Shown: positions 16,276-25,567, counted from the stretch's first letter. The stretch is 64,000 nucleotides of DNA from Brevibacillus sp051967035 (GCF_051967035.1 NZ_JBQCKK010000003.1:230739-294738); one strand, 5' to 3'. The notes: generated by a model not told the origin, from the sequence alone. Numbers and translations are program-made.

Positions 16276-16324
16276 AAGACTCATTCCTTGACTGGCAGAC
16301 AGGAAGGAATGAGTCTTTTTTTTT
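16276..16324 (+). terminator. Terminator of the GbsR-type gene
   Basis: A 14-bp perfect stem (AAGACTCATTCCTT / AAGGAATGAGTCTT, 16276-16289 with 16304-16317) runs into a tract of nine T. Confidence 0.9.
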
Positions 16325-16441
16325 ACGTTGACTCCTCCCCACGATACATACCGCTAGCCACTCCCGGTCGCGCCGAAGAAACCGTCTGCCGTTCACTCTG
16401 GACGGTTTTTCGCTTTTCTCGGCTCCGCCCTGGCTGCAAAC

Positions 16442-16480
16442 AAAAAAACGGGCGTGCCCTCGCGGCTCTCGTCCCGTTTT
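16442..16480 (-). terminator. Terminator of ywbE
   Basis: On the minus strand ACGGG ... CCCGT arms (16473-16477 with 16448-16452) are followed by TTTTTTT. It begins just past the ywbE stop codon. Confidence 0.65.
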
Positions 16481-16486
16481 GCTGTC

Positions 16487-16690
16487 TTACTCCCCTTTTC
16501 GAATGATCGCCTGCACTCTGCCGACCTGTCCATCCGTCAGACGAACCTTGATGCCATGCGGATGCGTACCGGAATTGGTCAAAATGTCCTTGACGATCCC
16601 GCGCGTGCGCTTGCCCGTGCGCTGATCCTGTTTCAGAACGATCTCGACCTCCAGGCCAGGTACGATGTCTTTGCGGTTTTTTCCGTTCAT
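16487..16690 (-). CDS. ywbE: YwbE family protein, 67 aa
   Basis: The short protein MNGKNRKDIVPGLEVEIVLK.. matches the conserved Bacillales YwbE almost throughout (VLKQDQRTGK, GIVKDILTNS, HPHGIKVRL, GQVGRVQ). It is probably a small beta-barrel (KOW/SH3-like) protein; function is not established. AAGGAGGTT precedes ATG 16690. It has its own terminator, and its upstream region is shared with the divergent gene at 16786. Confidence 0.9.
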   Translation of the reverse strand: MNGKNRKDIVPGLEVEIVLKQDQRTGKRTRGIVKDILTNSGTHPHGIKVRLTDGQVGRVQAIIRKGE

Positions 16691-16744
16691 GCTCGATAAC
16701 CTCCTTTTCTGGCTCGATCCCTTTTCCGCTCTTTGTCCCACCTG

Positions 16745-16753
16745 TGATATAAT
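16745..16753 (+). promoter_or_regulatory. Extended -10 promoter
   Basis: TGATATAAT (hexamer 16748-16753) lies 32 bases before the start at 16786. The -35 is weak. Confidence 0.45.
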
Positions 16754-16785
16754 CGACAAACAACCCTTTCTCATCGGAGGAATTC

Positions 16786-17262
16786 ATGCTTACTTTTGAA
16801 GAAAAACTGGCGATTATCGAATCATTCCCGCAGCTGACCAAACACAACGTCTCGCTCAAGCGGGTTAATTTTCACTACGAGGCGAGTCTCCACGACAAAA
16901 AGACGGTTGTCTACCACCTGCACCCGAATGGCAACGGCTTCGTATTCGCGGGATTTTTGAAGGGCTATCCCAAAGACGAAAAAGGATACGTCAACATTCG
17001 CGATTTCTCCGCAGAGGAATTGCGTACGATCATCGCGGCTTCCATCCAGTCGCTCTCCGTCAAACGCGAGCCAGAGCCAAAAGGCGAAGCGCACGAGCCT
17101 GTCGAGCAAACCTGGGTCGACAAGCAAAACACTACGCTATTGCTGTTGCAGGAGGACTCGCTGTGGAACGTCTACCACGGCATGAATCTGGAAGCTTCCT
17201 TCGAGTCCTACGTAGAAGCGGAACAGTACCTGAAAGAAGAAGGCTTTTCGTTGCGCAACTAG
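16786..17262 (+). CDS. Conserved hypothetical protein, 158 aa
   Basis: A soluble protein, not recognised. Residues 1-95 look like one mixed alpha/beta unit (TFEEKLAIIESFPQL, HYEASLHDKKTVVYHLHP, GNGFVFAGFL, YVNIRDFSAEELRTIIAASI). A charged linker (KREPEPKGEAHEP) follows, then a second small unit (TLLLLQEDSLWNVYHGMNLEASFESYVEAEQYLKEEGF). The start is well marked by ATCGGAGG seven bases before the ATG and an extended -10 promoter. It is monocistronic. No catalytic motif or membrane segment is visible. Confidence 0.8.
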   Translation: MLTFEEKLAIIESFPQLTKHNVSLKRVNFHYEASLHDKKTVVYHLHPNGNGFVFAGFLKGYPKDEKGYVNIRDFSAEELRTIIAASIQSLSVKREPEPKGEAHEPVEQTWVDKQNTTLLLLQEDSLWNVYHGMNLEASFESYVEAEQYLKEEGFSLRN

Positions 17263-17442
17263 CTCGTCACGAGAGTAGTCACGCCCTGCCCTTCCTTCCA
17301 GCAGACGCAATCCTTTCCTGGGAGAACTCCTCCTGATATGGTACACCTCCACCTAGCCAGATGTACAATCCTTTTATGAGCGTGGCCCGGCAGTCTTTTC
17401 GACGTGCTCGGGCCTTCCTGAAAAACAGGGGGATCATGCGCC

Positions 17443-19065
17443 ATGATGAAATACAGAGACATACTTCTCTTTCAAGTCCACAAGCAGCTGGAAGCCTGGC
17501 TCACACAGGAAGGGCCAGTCTCCCATGAAGAACTGTATCGCTTTGTCCACTCGTTGCGGGGCACAGCCGGAACCATTGGCCTTGCGGATCTGTCCGCGCT
17601 GTCCCAATCGCTACTGGAGCAGTTGGACCACCAGGATGCAAAAGCCTGGCAAACCCACGAGTGGCGCGACTTTTTGCAAGAGCTGATTCCCTTGTGCTAC
17701 GAGCATCGTCCCGAACAGGAAATCCGTTTGGAGGACCCTACGCTCCCGCAAGAGTCCAGCTATGAGCATCAGCCTCTCCTGCTCATTTTGGATGACGATG
17801 CGACGCTGTTGATGTACCTCAAAGAATATTTGGAGAAGCAAAACTGGTCGGTCATCGCAACCGTTTATCCTCACAAGGCACTCGACTACTTCCACGACCT
17901 CACCCCCGATTGCCTGATTCTCGATTTACACATTCCCGAAACGGGCGGTTTTCAAGTCATGCAAACGCTCAGCGAAAAAATTAAACGGCAATACGTGCCC
18001 ACGACGATTATCAGCGTAGACTGCGAGCGGGACACGCGCCTGCGCGCCTTTCGAATGGGCGCTGACGACATCATGTGCAAGCCGCTTGACCTGGAGGAGC
18101 TGACTGCCCGACTGGAAAGGCAGCTCCGGCGAAAACGCTGGATGGACAAAATCTTGTTCCTCGATGAATTGACGGGGGTGTTCAACCGCAATTCTCTCGC
18201 AGATACGTATCAAAAGCTGCTTGCCGATGCCTTGCGGAACCACCATCCCTTTTCCCTCGCCTTTTTGGACATCGATCATTTCAAAAAGGTCAATGACACT
18301 TACGGGCATCTCGTTGGAGACAGCGTTTTGAGCCGCTTCGCCGCCTTCATCCAGTCCAGCTCGGAAAAACAGGATGTCTTTTTCCGCTATGGCGGAGAAG
18401 AATTTATTCTGCTCATGCCGCGGACGTCGGTACAGGATGCGAAGCTGCGGCTGGAACGAATGCTTCGCGATTTTTGCGCCCTTACCTTCGAAGCTGCCGA
18501 AGGAACGTTTTCCTTGAGCTTTTCCGCGGGCGTCGCGCAAATCGATGATGCGCAAAAGCCGCTCTCCTATTGGATCGACGCAGCAGACACGGCTTTGTAC
18601 TCCGCCAAAAATGCGGGACGCTGCCGGATTGAAGCCGCTGTGAGCAGCACGGCTCCGGATACGCGCACAGTGAAGCTGAAAGTCGCCATTATCGAAGACG
18701 ATCCGCTGGTCTGCACCGTCCTCGCCGACTCGGCGCGGGCAAGCCTCGGCGGCTGGATTCACACGGACATTCGGACCTTCTACGAAGGGGCTGCCTTTTT
18801 TGCATCCTCCTGGCATCAGGGACCGGAAGCCTATCTCGTCATTTTGGACGGCATCCTGCCGCACATGGATGGGCTTGAGGTTCTGCAGCACATTCGCAAT
18901 CTGCCCAACGGCCCGCAATACAGGGTGCTGATGCTGACCGGCCACAGTGACAAACTGCACATGGCCCGCGCCCTGCAGCTCGGCGCTGACGACTATATGA
19001 CCAAGCCCTTCCGTACAAAAGAGCTGGAGGCGCGTATCAAGCGGTTAGCCAAGGGAATGATGTAG
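17443..19065 (+). CDS. HPt-REC-GGDEF-REC signalling protein (probable diguanylate cyclase)
   Basis: 540 residues with four domains. An HPt domain (about 10-85) carries the phospho-accepting His in FVHSLRGTAGTIGL. The first receiver (about 105-225) has DDD and phospho-acceptor Asp in LILDLHIP, and Lys in CKPLD. The GGDEF domain (about 235-400) has the active-site RYGGEEF and substrate-binding DIDHFKKVNDTYGHLVGD, so cyclic di-GMP synthesis is likely. The I-site Arg is replaced (EKQD), so product inhibition there is doubtful. The second receiver (about 410-535) has EDD, LVILDGILP and TKPF. It has an HPt for relay but no kinase; the hybrid kinase two genes downstream is the natural donor. First gene of a three-gene operon. 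Confidence 0.92.
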   Translation: MMKYRDILLFQVHKQLEAWLTQEGPVSHEELYRFVHSLRGTAGTIGLADLSALSQSLLEQLDHQDAKAWQTHEWRDFLQELIPLCYEHRPEQEIRLEDPTLPQESSYEHQPLLLILDDDATLLMYLKEYLEKQNWSVIATVYPHKALDYFHDLTPDCLILDLHIPETGGFQVMQTLSEKIKRQYVPTTIISVDCERDTRLRAFRMGADDIMCKPLDLEELTARLERQLRRKRWMDKILFLDELTGVFNRNSLADTYQKLLADALRNHHPFSLAFLDIDHFKKVNDTYGHLVGDSVLSRFAAFIQSSSEKQDVFFRYGGEEFILLMPRTSVQDAKLRLERMLRDFCALTFEAAEGTFSLSFSAGVAQIDDAQKPLSYWIDAADTALYSAKNAGRCRIEAAVSSTAPDTRTVKLKVAIIEDDPLVCTVLADSARASLGGWIHTDIRTFYEGAAFFASSWHQGPEAYLVILDGILPHMDGLEVLQHIRNLPNGPQYRVLMLTGHSDKLHMARALQLGADDYMTKPFRTKELEARIKRLAKGMM

Positions 19066-19092
19066 GCCAAACCAGATGGGGGGCGAACAAAC

Positions 19093-19455
19093 ATGGCAAT
19101 GATCTTGCTGGCTGAAGATGACGCCGTACTGCGCATGTTGATCGGCGATACGCTGCGGGATGAAGGGCACCTGGTGGATATCGCCTGCGATGGAGAGGAA
19201 GCGCTGCAACAAATCCATCAAAATCGGTACGATTTACTGATTTTGGATTACATGATGCCCAAGCTGAGCGGCTTGGAAGTGTTGATCCGGATGAAGCAGA
19301 TGGCGGACAAACAGGCGGTGAAGGTTCTCATCCTTTCCGCGAAAAGCCAGCATGCGGAGCAGGAAAAAATGCTCGCGGCCGGAGCCAATGGGTTCATGCC
19401 CAAACCGTTTAGCCCGCTGGAGCTTGTTCGCAAAGTGGAGGAGATGCTCACATGA
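19093..19455 (+). CDS. Single-domain response regulator (CheY-like)
   Basis: 120 residues forming only a receiver domain: acidic pocket AEDD (about 8-10), phospho-acceptor Asp in LLILDYMMP (about 53), Ser in ILSAKS and Lys in MPKPFSP. There is no output domain, so it probably shuttles phosphate or regulates by protein contact. GGGGGCGAAC precedes the ATG, 28 bases after the preceding gene; its stop overlaps the start of the hybrid kinase (ATGA), showing translational coupling in the operon. Confidence 0.92.
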   Translation: MAMILLAEDDAVLRMLIGDTLRDEGHLVDIACDGEEALQQIHQNRYDLLILDYMMPKLSGLEVLIRMKQMADKQAVKVLILSAKSQHAEQEKMLAAGANGFMPKPFSPLELVRKVEEMLT

Positions 19456-22340
19456 GTCTCTTTCGGAAATATGTCCATGAAAGCATGACGCGCCGCTTTG
19501 CCCTGCTGATGCTCCTCTTTTTCTCGCTGATGGTCGCAGGCGCGCTGGTCGTGCAGTTGCTGAACCACTATGCTTTTGCGAATTTTCAATCAGCGATGCA
19601 GACGTCCAGGCAGAAGCAGGAGCTGCTGAAGCAAATCGCCGAGCATACGAATCAGATTTTTTTTCGGGCGCGCGGGTACTACGCGTTTTTAAGCCCGCAC
19701 GAGTTCAATGAGTTGTTCCTTGAAAAAACGAGGCTGGAGCAAGCGCTCGATGCCTTCAAGCAAATGCCGCTGAACAGGGAAGAACGCGAAATGGCCGCAT
19801 CGATCGAATCGTTTGTCGGCCATTTTTTCAGCCACGTGTTCCCGATTTCTTCCCGGTATGCGCAGACAGGCGATTATGAAGCTTTGCGCCAGTTCGCGTC
19901 CAGCGGCATCAATGGGGAGGTCAACGATCTGATTAGCTCCGCTACCCGCTACCAGCAGCAGAACGAGCAGCTTATGCTGGCGCAAAACGAGCGCCTGTTC
20001 CAGGAGCTGTCCGCGCAAAGCTCCTGGTTCATGGTTTACGTGCTGATGGCGCTGTTGATCTTGCTCTGGGTGACGATCAAAACCACGAGGGATATCGGTC
20101 GGCCGTTACTGCGGCTTACGGCCGATGCCGACCGCTTTGCCAAGGGAGAGACGCCCCAGTTAGACAGTCTGGAGCGGGCGGATGAGATCGGCAAGCTCTC
20201 CCGCGCTCTCGACTATATGATGAAACAAATTCACCAGAAGGAAGAAGCGCTGATGGCGCAAAACGAAAAACTGCACGCCCAGCAAGGCGAGCTGATGATG
20301 CAGCAGGAAAAGCTCCAGGAAGCGCTGGCCCATATGGCGGAAAGCGAGCGTGATCTGGAGAAAAAGAATCGCTTTGTGCTTGCGCTCACCCGTACACAGG
20401 ACAAAAACGAGCTATTGTCGAGCATCATTTCGAGCGTCGTGGAAATCATGGAGGCAGACAAAGGCGTCATCGTCCTGTCGGGAGCAGAGCGGGACTTCGC
20501 CAGCTTCGGCGTTTCCCAGCACGGAATGGATCAGCTGCTGCAAGGAATCGAGGACGGGCCTTTTGTCCGCATCAAAGAGACGGGACTTCCTTTTGTCCTC
20601 AAGCGAGAGAGTTCAGGGGGCGAACGAAGTTTCCACATAGCCCCTTCCCGTACGTACGAGCTGTATCTGCCTGTATTGGATTCCCACGGAGAGGTCGTGG
20701 CTTGCCTCATTCTCGCCCGCATCGACCGCATGTTCTCCGAGCACGAGCAACACGTCATGATCGGAATGGCCAAGCAAATCTCGCTCGCGCTGGACAAGCT
20801 GGCCATGCAGGAGGAAACAAAAAGGCAGCGGCAAAATACGCAGGACATGCTCGACTCTGTGCAGGAAGGCATACAGCTGCTCTCCCCACACGGCGATACG
20901 CTTCAGGTGAACAACGCTTTTTGCCAACTGCTTGGCTATGATCGCCGGCAGGCAGCGGCTGATGCTGGCATCGAGGCATTTTTGGCTCATCTGCAAAGCT
21001 GCACGGCAGAACCTGCCCGTCTTGTCCCGTACATCAAAGCAGTCGCGCTGGACGAAAGCGGTAAGCCGGCGGACAGCCTCGTTTTTGAACTGACCCATCC
21101 TGTCAAACGGTATATCCAGCTCTACGCCAAGACTTTGTCCCGCCATCAGCGAAAGTGGGGCACGCTCCTGGTGTATCGGGACATTACCAAAGAATACGAG
21201 ATCGACCAGATGAAATCGGAATTCGTCAGCACAGTGAGCCACGAATTACGGACCCCGCTGGCGAGCGTGCTGGGCTTTGCCGAACTGCTGCTGCACAAAG
21301 ATCTGGAGCCACAACGACAGCAGCGCTACATGACGGCCATCTATCAGGAGGCCACGCGGCTGACGGCGCTTATCAACGATTTTCTCGACTTGCAGCGCAT
21401 GGAGTCAGGACGGCAGAGCTACGAGATCGCGAAAGTGGAAATCGTTTCGTTGATTCGCGAAGTTTTCGGCATGTATCGCGTGCAGTCCACGCTGCATTCG
21501 TTTGAGCTTGAGCTTGCGGCAGAGCAAACGACCGTCTGTGGCGATCGGGACAAGCTGCGTCAGGTGTTCGTCAACTTGATTAGCAATGCCGTGAAATATT
21601 CACCGCGCGGCGGGCCTGTCCGAGTCGTCCTGCGCAACGACCGCCACAGGCTGTTCGTCGACATTCACGATGAGGGATTGGGCATTCCTGCCGAGGCTCT
21701 TCCTCATTTGTTCACCCGATTTTATCGGGTAGACAACTCCGATCGCCGGGAGATTGGCGGTACAGGACTCGGACTTGCCATCGTGTCGGAGATTGTGCGG
21801 ATTCACCACGGAGAGGTCACCGTTGCTTCCGAGGCTGGCAAAGGCAGCACGTTTACCGTATCGCTTCCTTTGCCAGGGTCCTCTGCGCAGATCGAACAGC
21901 AAAACGGCCCGACCGCCGCTCTCCTCCCCTCCGGCCCCTCCATCGGAAAAGTAGTCATGATCGAGGATGATCTTCATCTGTCCGAGCTGTTGCGCGAGGA
22001 ACTGCTCGGCGCTGGCTTTGCGGTCTATCCTTCTGCCACGGTACAGGAAGCGCTTGACGCCATTCACAGCCTACGCCCGGATGCCGTCGTGCTCGATTTG
22101 ATCTTGCAGGATGGCGAGAGCGGTTGGCAGGTGATTGAGGCGATGCAAGATCATCCCGCGTTGAAAACGATTCCGATTGTCATTTCCAGCGCCCTGGAGG
22201 AAAAGAAAAAGGCATTCGAGCTGGGCGCCAAGGGCTATTTGATCAAACCGTACCATCCCGGCACGTTGGTGAAGGCGGTCCTGCTCGCCGTCACCAGCCG
22301 GGAACCGACCGGACAAATTTTCATTCCCGATTCCTTGTGA
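19452..22340 (+). CDS. Large membrane hybrid histidine kinase (HAMP-GAF-PAS-HisKA-HATPase-REC)
   Basis: 962 residues. Helix 1 (about 17-37, LMLLFFSLMVAGALVVQLL) and helix 2 (about 194-212, FMVYVLMALLILLWVTI) bracket a roughly 155-residue extracytoplasmic sensor. Then follow HAMP (about 213-265), a coiled coil rich in Gln/Glu, a GAF domain (about 320-455), a PAS domain (about 465-580), HisKA with the phospho-His in STVSHELRTPLAS (about 597), and HATPase_c with N box NLISNAVKYS, DEGLGIP and GGTGLGLAIV. A terminal receiver (about 835-955) has IEDD, VVLDLILQ and IKPY. It autophosphorylates and can pass phosphate to its own REC, then to the HPt of the operon's first gene. The signal is unknown. 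Confidence 0.92.
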   Translation: MSLFRKYVHESMTRRFALLMLLFFSLMVAGALVVQLLNHYAFANFQSAMQTSRQKQELLKQIAEHTNQIFFRARGYYAFLSPHEFNELFLEKTRLEQALDAFKQMPLNREEREMAASIESFVGHFFSHVFPISSRYAQTGDYEALRQFASSGINGEVNDLISSATRYQQQNEQLMLAQNERLFQELSAQSSWFMVYVLMALLILLWVTIKTTRDIGRPLLRLTADADRFAKGETPQLDSLERADEIGKLSRALDYMMKQIHQKEEALMAQNEKLHAQQGELMMQQEKLQEALAHMAESERDLEKKNRFVLALTRTQDKNELLSSIISSVVEIMEADKGVIVLSGAERDFASFGVSQHGMDQLLQGIEDGPFVRIKETGLPFVLKRESSGGERSFHIAPSRTYELYLPVLDSHGEVVACLILARIDRMFSEHEQHVMIGMAKQISLALDKLAMQEETKRQRQNTQDMLDSVQEGIQLLSPHGDTLQVNNAFCQLLGYDRRQAAADAGIEAFLAHLQSCTAEPARLVPYIKAVALDESGKPADSLVFELTHPVKRYIQLYAKTLSRHQRKWGTLLVYRDITKEYEIDQMKSEFVSTVSHELRTPLASVLGFAELLLHKDLEPQRQQRYMTAIYQEATRLTALINDFLDLQRMESGRQSYEIAKVEIVSLIREVFGMYRVQSTLHSFELELAAEQTTVCGDRDKLRQVFVNLISNAVKYSPRGGPVRVVLRNDRHRLFVDIHDEGLGIPAEALPHLFTRFYRVDNSDRREIGGTGLGLAIVSEIVRIHHGEVTVASEAGKGSTFTVSLPLPGSSAQIEQQNGPTAALLPSGPSIGKVVMIEDDLHLSELLREELLGAGFAVYPSATVQEALDAIHSLRPDAVVLDLILQDGESGWQVIEAMQDHPALKTIPIVISSALEEKKKAFELGAKGYLIKPYHPGTLVKAVLLAVTSREPTGQIFIPDSL

Positions 22341-22526
22341 CTTTTCTTTTCGCCCACAGGGCAGCGAGCGAACCACGGTTGCCTGTAGGCGGAACACTCC
22401 CGCGAATGCCTTCCATGCCAGGAAGCTTTTTGGTGAAACAGAAAATCTTGGTATATTCACGGACCTTCCCTCACACATTAATAGAGGTTGCTGTAAAGCA
22501 CGATGTCCTGCAAAGGAGGAGTTCCT

Positions 22527-22730
22527 GTGTATTTCTCGAAGAAAGCAGTTGTTCCGGTCGAAGAAGAGGAAACAGATGTGTGGACGTGCAGCAAGGATGG
22601 ATGTACGTGCTGGATGAGAGATAACTTTTCCTTTGACAACAGCCCGAGCTGCCCTTTTTGCCATTCGCAAATGGTAAAGGCTACCCGCATGCTTCCGGTG
22701 CTGACCAATCACAGCAAGCGAACCCCATGA
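22527..22730 (+). CDS. ydjO: YdjO-type cold-inducible zinc-ribbon protein
   Basis: About 67 residues from the GTG at 22527, chosen because AAAGGAGG lies seven bases before it and the start then matches YdjO (M-YF-KK). The protein has four cysteines in zinc-binding pairs (TCSKDGCTC, CPFC) and the family core CWMRDNFSFDNSPSCPFC. YdjO is annotated as cold-inducible in B. subtilis; its molecular role is unknown. It stands alone after the signalling operon. Confidence 0.85.
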   Translation: MYFSKKAVVPVEEEETDVWTCSKDGCTCWMRDNFSFDNSPSCPFCHSQMVKATRMLPVLTNHSKRTP

Positions 22731-22748
22731 GACTGCCCTTCTTTTTTC

Positions 22749-22777
22749 TTGCGGGCCTTCGTCCTCTTCTCTACAAT
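22749..22777 (+). promoter_or_regulatory. Probable sigma-A promoter
   Basis: TTGCGG (22749-22754) and TACAAT (22772-22777) with a 17-base spacer, 38 bases before the start at 22816. Confidence 0.5.
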
Positions 22778-22815
22778 TAAGCACAGGACACGAACGATTG
22801 GTAGAGGAGATGCCC

Positions 22816-23124
22816 ATGAACCGAAAAGAGATGGAAGAACAAGTCATCCAGGCTTATCAGCGCGATGAGGGCATGATGATTCTCGTCTTTGCCCAGTGGT
22901 GCGTCAACCACAGTCTGGATGCGCGCGAGCTGTACGCCCAAGCCTATCCCGCTCAAGGGGAAAATCAGCTCTTGGCCCAAATGCTGGACAACACGGTTCC
23001 GAGAGAGGAAGCAGAAGAAATCCCTGACGCCACCCTCCTTGGCGTCCTGTCGCTTTTTGGCAACGACGATTTGGCCTTCGTGGTCAGCCAGGCGATCGAA
23101 GCGCGGGACCGCTCTCCAAAATAA
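22816..23124 (+). CDS. Conserved hypothetical protein, 102 aa
   Basis: A small acidic, mostly helical protein (MNRKEMEEQVIQAYQRDEG, MMILVFAQWCVNHSLDARELYAQAY, ATLLGVLSLFGNDDLAFVVSQAIEA). GAGGAG lies seven bases before ATG 22816, so the upstream GTG/ATG extension is not used. It has its own promoter and terminator. No recognised domain; the single Cys and lack of membrane segments suggest a cytoplasmic protein. Confidence 0.75.
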   Translation: MNRKEMEEQVIQAYQRDEGMMILVFAQWCVNHSLDARELYAQAYPAQGENQLLAQMLDNTVPREEAEEIPDATLLGVLSLFGNDDLAFVVSQAIEARDRSPK

Positions 23125-23129
23125 TGCCG

Positions 23130-23158
23130 AAAGCCGCACATGATGGTGTGGCTTTTTT
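23130..23158 (+). terminator. Terminator
   Basis: Stem AAAGCCGCAC / GTGTGGCTTT (23130-23139 with 23146-23155, one G-T pair) ending in six T, directly after the 102-residue gene. Confidence 0.85.
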
Positions 23159-23312
23159 CCTGTCTGCCGGGCGATGTCTGGTTGTCATCCCCTCCTCAAA
23201 TCTCATTCAAAAGTTCATTTTTTAAGATAGGGGCATTCGCTTTTTTATTGTGTTGGCTTTTCAGCATTTTGACGACTTCGCAAGCCGACGAACAAATAAA
23301 AGGGGAATGCCT

Positions 23313-24347
23313 ATGTACACAGATTCGAAAATTTTGAAATCGCTGTTTTACATTCAGCTGTTCTCAAGCTTTTTGGTGGTAGTCGGCCATTTTACGGCAT
23401 CGGTGCTTTATTTCAACGATCCTTTCTGGGTGGTCGCCCTCAATCAGATCAGTCGTTACGGCACCGTGCTGCTGACAATCGCGACCGGCTATTTGACCGC
23501 CTACTCGTTTGAAGCCAAAAGTCCGTCGTTCCGCGAATTTTTTACGGGCAAGCTCCTGTACATTTTTCTGCCCTACCTGGTTTCCGGCATTCTGTATCAC
23601 TATTTGCTGAAAAAGGACATGCCCCATACGTTTCAGGATTTCGCCAACATTTTCATGGGGAAAACAGGCGATCATCTCTACTTTGTGTTCATGATTTGCC
23701 AGTATTACGTGTTTGCCTTCTTTTTTCGCAAATGGATTACGAAACAGAACATTCTGTATGTCATCTGGATTCTCCTTGCGGTGCAATACGTGTACATCAA
23801 CTACTTGCACAAAGGCTGGCTCGGGCTGTCCACCCGGCATATGCTGCCTAGCTGGATTTTCACGCTGTATATGGGGCATCTGCTGTACTGGTATCGGGAA
23901 GCCATTCTGTCTTTTTTGCGCAACAACCGCTCCATCCTGATGCTCGTGACGGGGATCGCTACCGCCGCGGCCATGTTTTTTGTCGTCTCCAGCAAGCTGT
24001 ATGTGGCTGTGCATCTGAGCTTTGTGTTCGCGACACTGCTGTCTTTTCTCGTGCTCATGGTCTTCTTTCTGGAACTGGTGGATCATCTTCGCCTCAAGTT
24101 CCGCAAAGGCTTGACCTACTTCATTTTCCTGTTCCACTCCGCTTTTTTGATCCTGTTCAAAGACTTTCTTTTTGAACAATACGGAGAGGTCGCCTGGGTC
24201 TTTCAAAACACCTGGTACTCGCTTGTGTACCTGGGCCTGATCCTGGGATGCAGCTGTCTATTGGCTCTCATGCTGGTCTATCTGGTGAAAGGGCTGGAGC
24301 GTGTGGGGAAAATGCTGGGGAAAGGACGGCGGGAACGACTTCAATAA
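23313..24347 (+). CDS. Acyltransferase-3-like integral membrane protein, 10 TM
   Basis: 344 residues with about ten hydrophobic segments. The first (LFYIQLFSSFLVVVGHFTASVLYF) carries the His expected in acyltransferase-3/OafA/WecH-type enzymes, which O-acylate cell-surface sugars. ISRYGTVLLTIATGYL and a basic KLLYIFLPYLVSGILYHYLLKK follow the usual pattern. Start ATG 23313 lies seven bases after AAGGGG. Monocistronic, ending in a terminator shared with the convergent kinase. The substrate is unknown; cell-wall polymer or exopolysaccharide modification is an inference from the family. Confidence 0.8.
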   Translation: MYTDSKILKSLFYIQLFSSFLVVVGHFTASVLYFNDPFWVVALNQISRYGTVLLTIATGYLTAYSFEAKSPSFREFFTGKLLYIFLPYLVSGILYHYLLKKDMPHTFQDFANIFMGKTGDHLYFVFMICQYYVFAFFFRKWITKQNILYVIWILLAVQYVYINYLHKGWLGLSTRHMLPSWIFTLYMGHLLYWYREAILSFLRNNRSILMLVTGIATAAAMFFVVSSKLYVAVHLSFVFATLLSFLVLMVFFLELVDHLRLKFRKGLTYFIFLFHSAFLILFKDFLFEQYGEVAWVFQNTWYSLVYLGLILGCSCLLALMLVYLVKGLERVGKMLGKGRRERLQ

Positions 24348-24375
24348 AACGGCTGTCCGTGTGTCCGTGGCAAAC

Positions 24376-24432
24376 AAAGAACGACCTGTTGACTTTCGTG
24401 GCGAAAGCACCGGTCGTTCTTGCTTTGTTTTG
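24376..24432. terminator. Hairpin between convergent genes
   Basis: Arms AAAGAACGACC and GGTCGTTCTT (24376-24386 with 24412-24421) lie between the membrane protein (plus) and the histidine kinase (minus). The downstream tract is T-rich but interrupted. Confidence 0.6.
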
Positions 24433-24466
24433 GGGGAGATAGGAGATACACCAAAGGCTTCCGCCG

Positions 24467-25567
24467 TCAGGAATCCTTGAAGTACATGGAAAATACCGTT
24501 TGCTGGTCAGATGACTCGCACGTAATCACTCCACCGTGCCGCTCGATGATTTCCTTGCAAACGTACAGCCCGATTCCCGTCCCCAACTCTTTGGTGGTAA
24601 AAAACGGCTCGAAAATGACCGGCAGCAAGTCTCGCGGGATCGGCGCGCCATTGTTGGAGATCGTAATTGCCGTCATCTCGTCGTTGCGATATCCGTTGAT
24701 CGTAATTTCCTTGTCGCCGTTTTTGCGTTGCAGGGCGTCCAGCGCGTTAGAAATAATGTTGATGAACACTTGCCTCATCTCGTCCCGGTAGCCATCCAAA
24801 AGCAGCATCGGATCGATCGTACACGTAATCTGCGCGTTCACATCCACGATGTTCGGATAGAGAAAGGAAAGTATTTCTTCAAATAGTAAAGCTATGCTAA
24901 ACACTTCTTTGTTCTTATGTACAGCTCCCTTTTTGGAAACCAGCAAAAATTGAGAAACGCGGTAATTCAACTGATGCAGCTCATTCTCGATAATATCCAC
25001 GTACGGCAGGTTCGGGTAGTCTTCTTTTAGCAAGCGGGAAAATCCCATAATGGAAGTCAGCGGGTTGCGGAATTCATGGACAAAGCTCGAAGCCATCTGC
25101 CCTAAAATCGTCAGCCTGTCCTTGTGCGACCGCTCAATAAACAGTTTTTTCTCCTCCAGATCGCTTTCTTTTAGCTCTGTGTACCTGGACACGGCATGCA
25201 CGAGAAAAATATCGAAGCATTCATTTATTTTAATGATGGCTGGCAATAGGGCAGCGGCCGGAAAAGGACCTTTTTGCAGGACTTTGAGCACCAACTCACG
25301 GCCCATGCAAACGTTAAAAACGAAATCGCCGATGTTGATCTGGGCTTGGTTCCGCTCATGCGCTACTTTATAGGCAAGCTGTTTGATATCCTCATGCGTA
25401 ATTTTCGAACGGAGATAGTCGGCCACCATGCGGTACATGGCTTGTCCGTTCAGATGAATGATCCCGTTGAACTGGTCGTGCTCCCCCACCATGATCCGTT
25501 TCCTGAACTCTTCTACCGCTTCTTCCTCATGCTCGTTCAAAAAAAGTGCCAAGTCGTCCATTGCCAT
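24467..25567 (-). CDS. Soluble histidine kinase (sporulation-kinase-like)
   Basis: 366 residues without transmembrane segments. Residues 1-150 are a helical sensor resembling RsbR-N/globin-like domains; HisKA has the phospho-His in SSFVHEFRNPLTSIMGF (about 163). HATPase_c carries NIISNALDAL, ISNNGAPIP and TTKELGTGIGLYVCKEI. The HEFRNPL box is typical of the KinA-E/KinB group that phosphorylates Spo0F, so a role in the sporulation phosphorelay is plausible but inferred. Neighbouring genes do not include a response regulator, consistent with an orphan kinase. Confidence 0.85.
   Translation of the reverse strand: MAMDDLALFLNEHEEEAVEEFRKRIMVGEHDQFNGIIHLNGQAMYRMVADYLRSKITHEDIKQLAYKVAHERNQAQINIGDFVFNVCMGRELVLKVLQKGPFPAAALLPAIIKINECFDIFLVHAVSRYTELKESDLEEKKLFIERSHKDRLTILGQMASSFVHEFRNPLTSIMGFSRLLKEDYPNLPYVDIIENELHQLNYRVSQFLLVSKKGAVHKNKEVFSIALLFEEILSFLYPNIVDVNAQITCTIDPMLLLDGYRDEMRQVFINIISNALDALQRKNGDKEITINGYRNDEMTAITISNNGAPIPRDLLPVIFEPFFTTKELGTGIGLYVCKEIIERHGGVITCESSDQQTVFSMYFKDS

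Noticed and set aside
16370..16425. Hairpin AACCGTC / GACGGTT after the GbsR terminator
   Set aside because: Weak, and not clearly linked to a gene beyond the two terminators already present.
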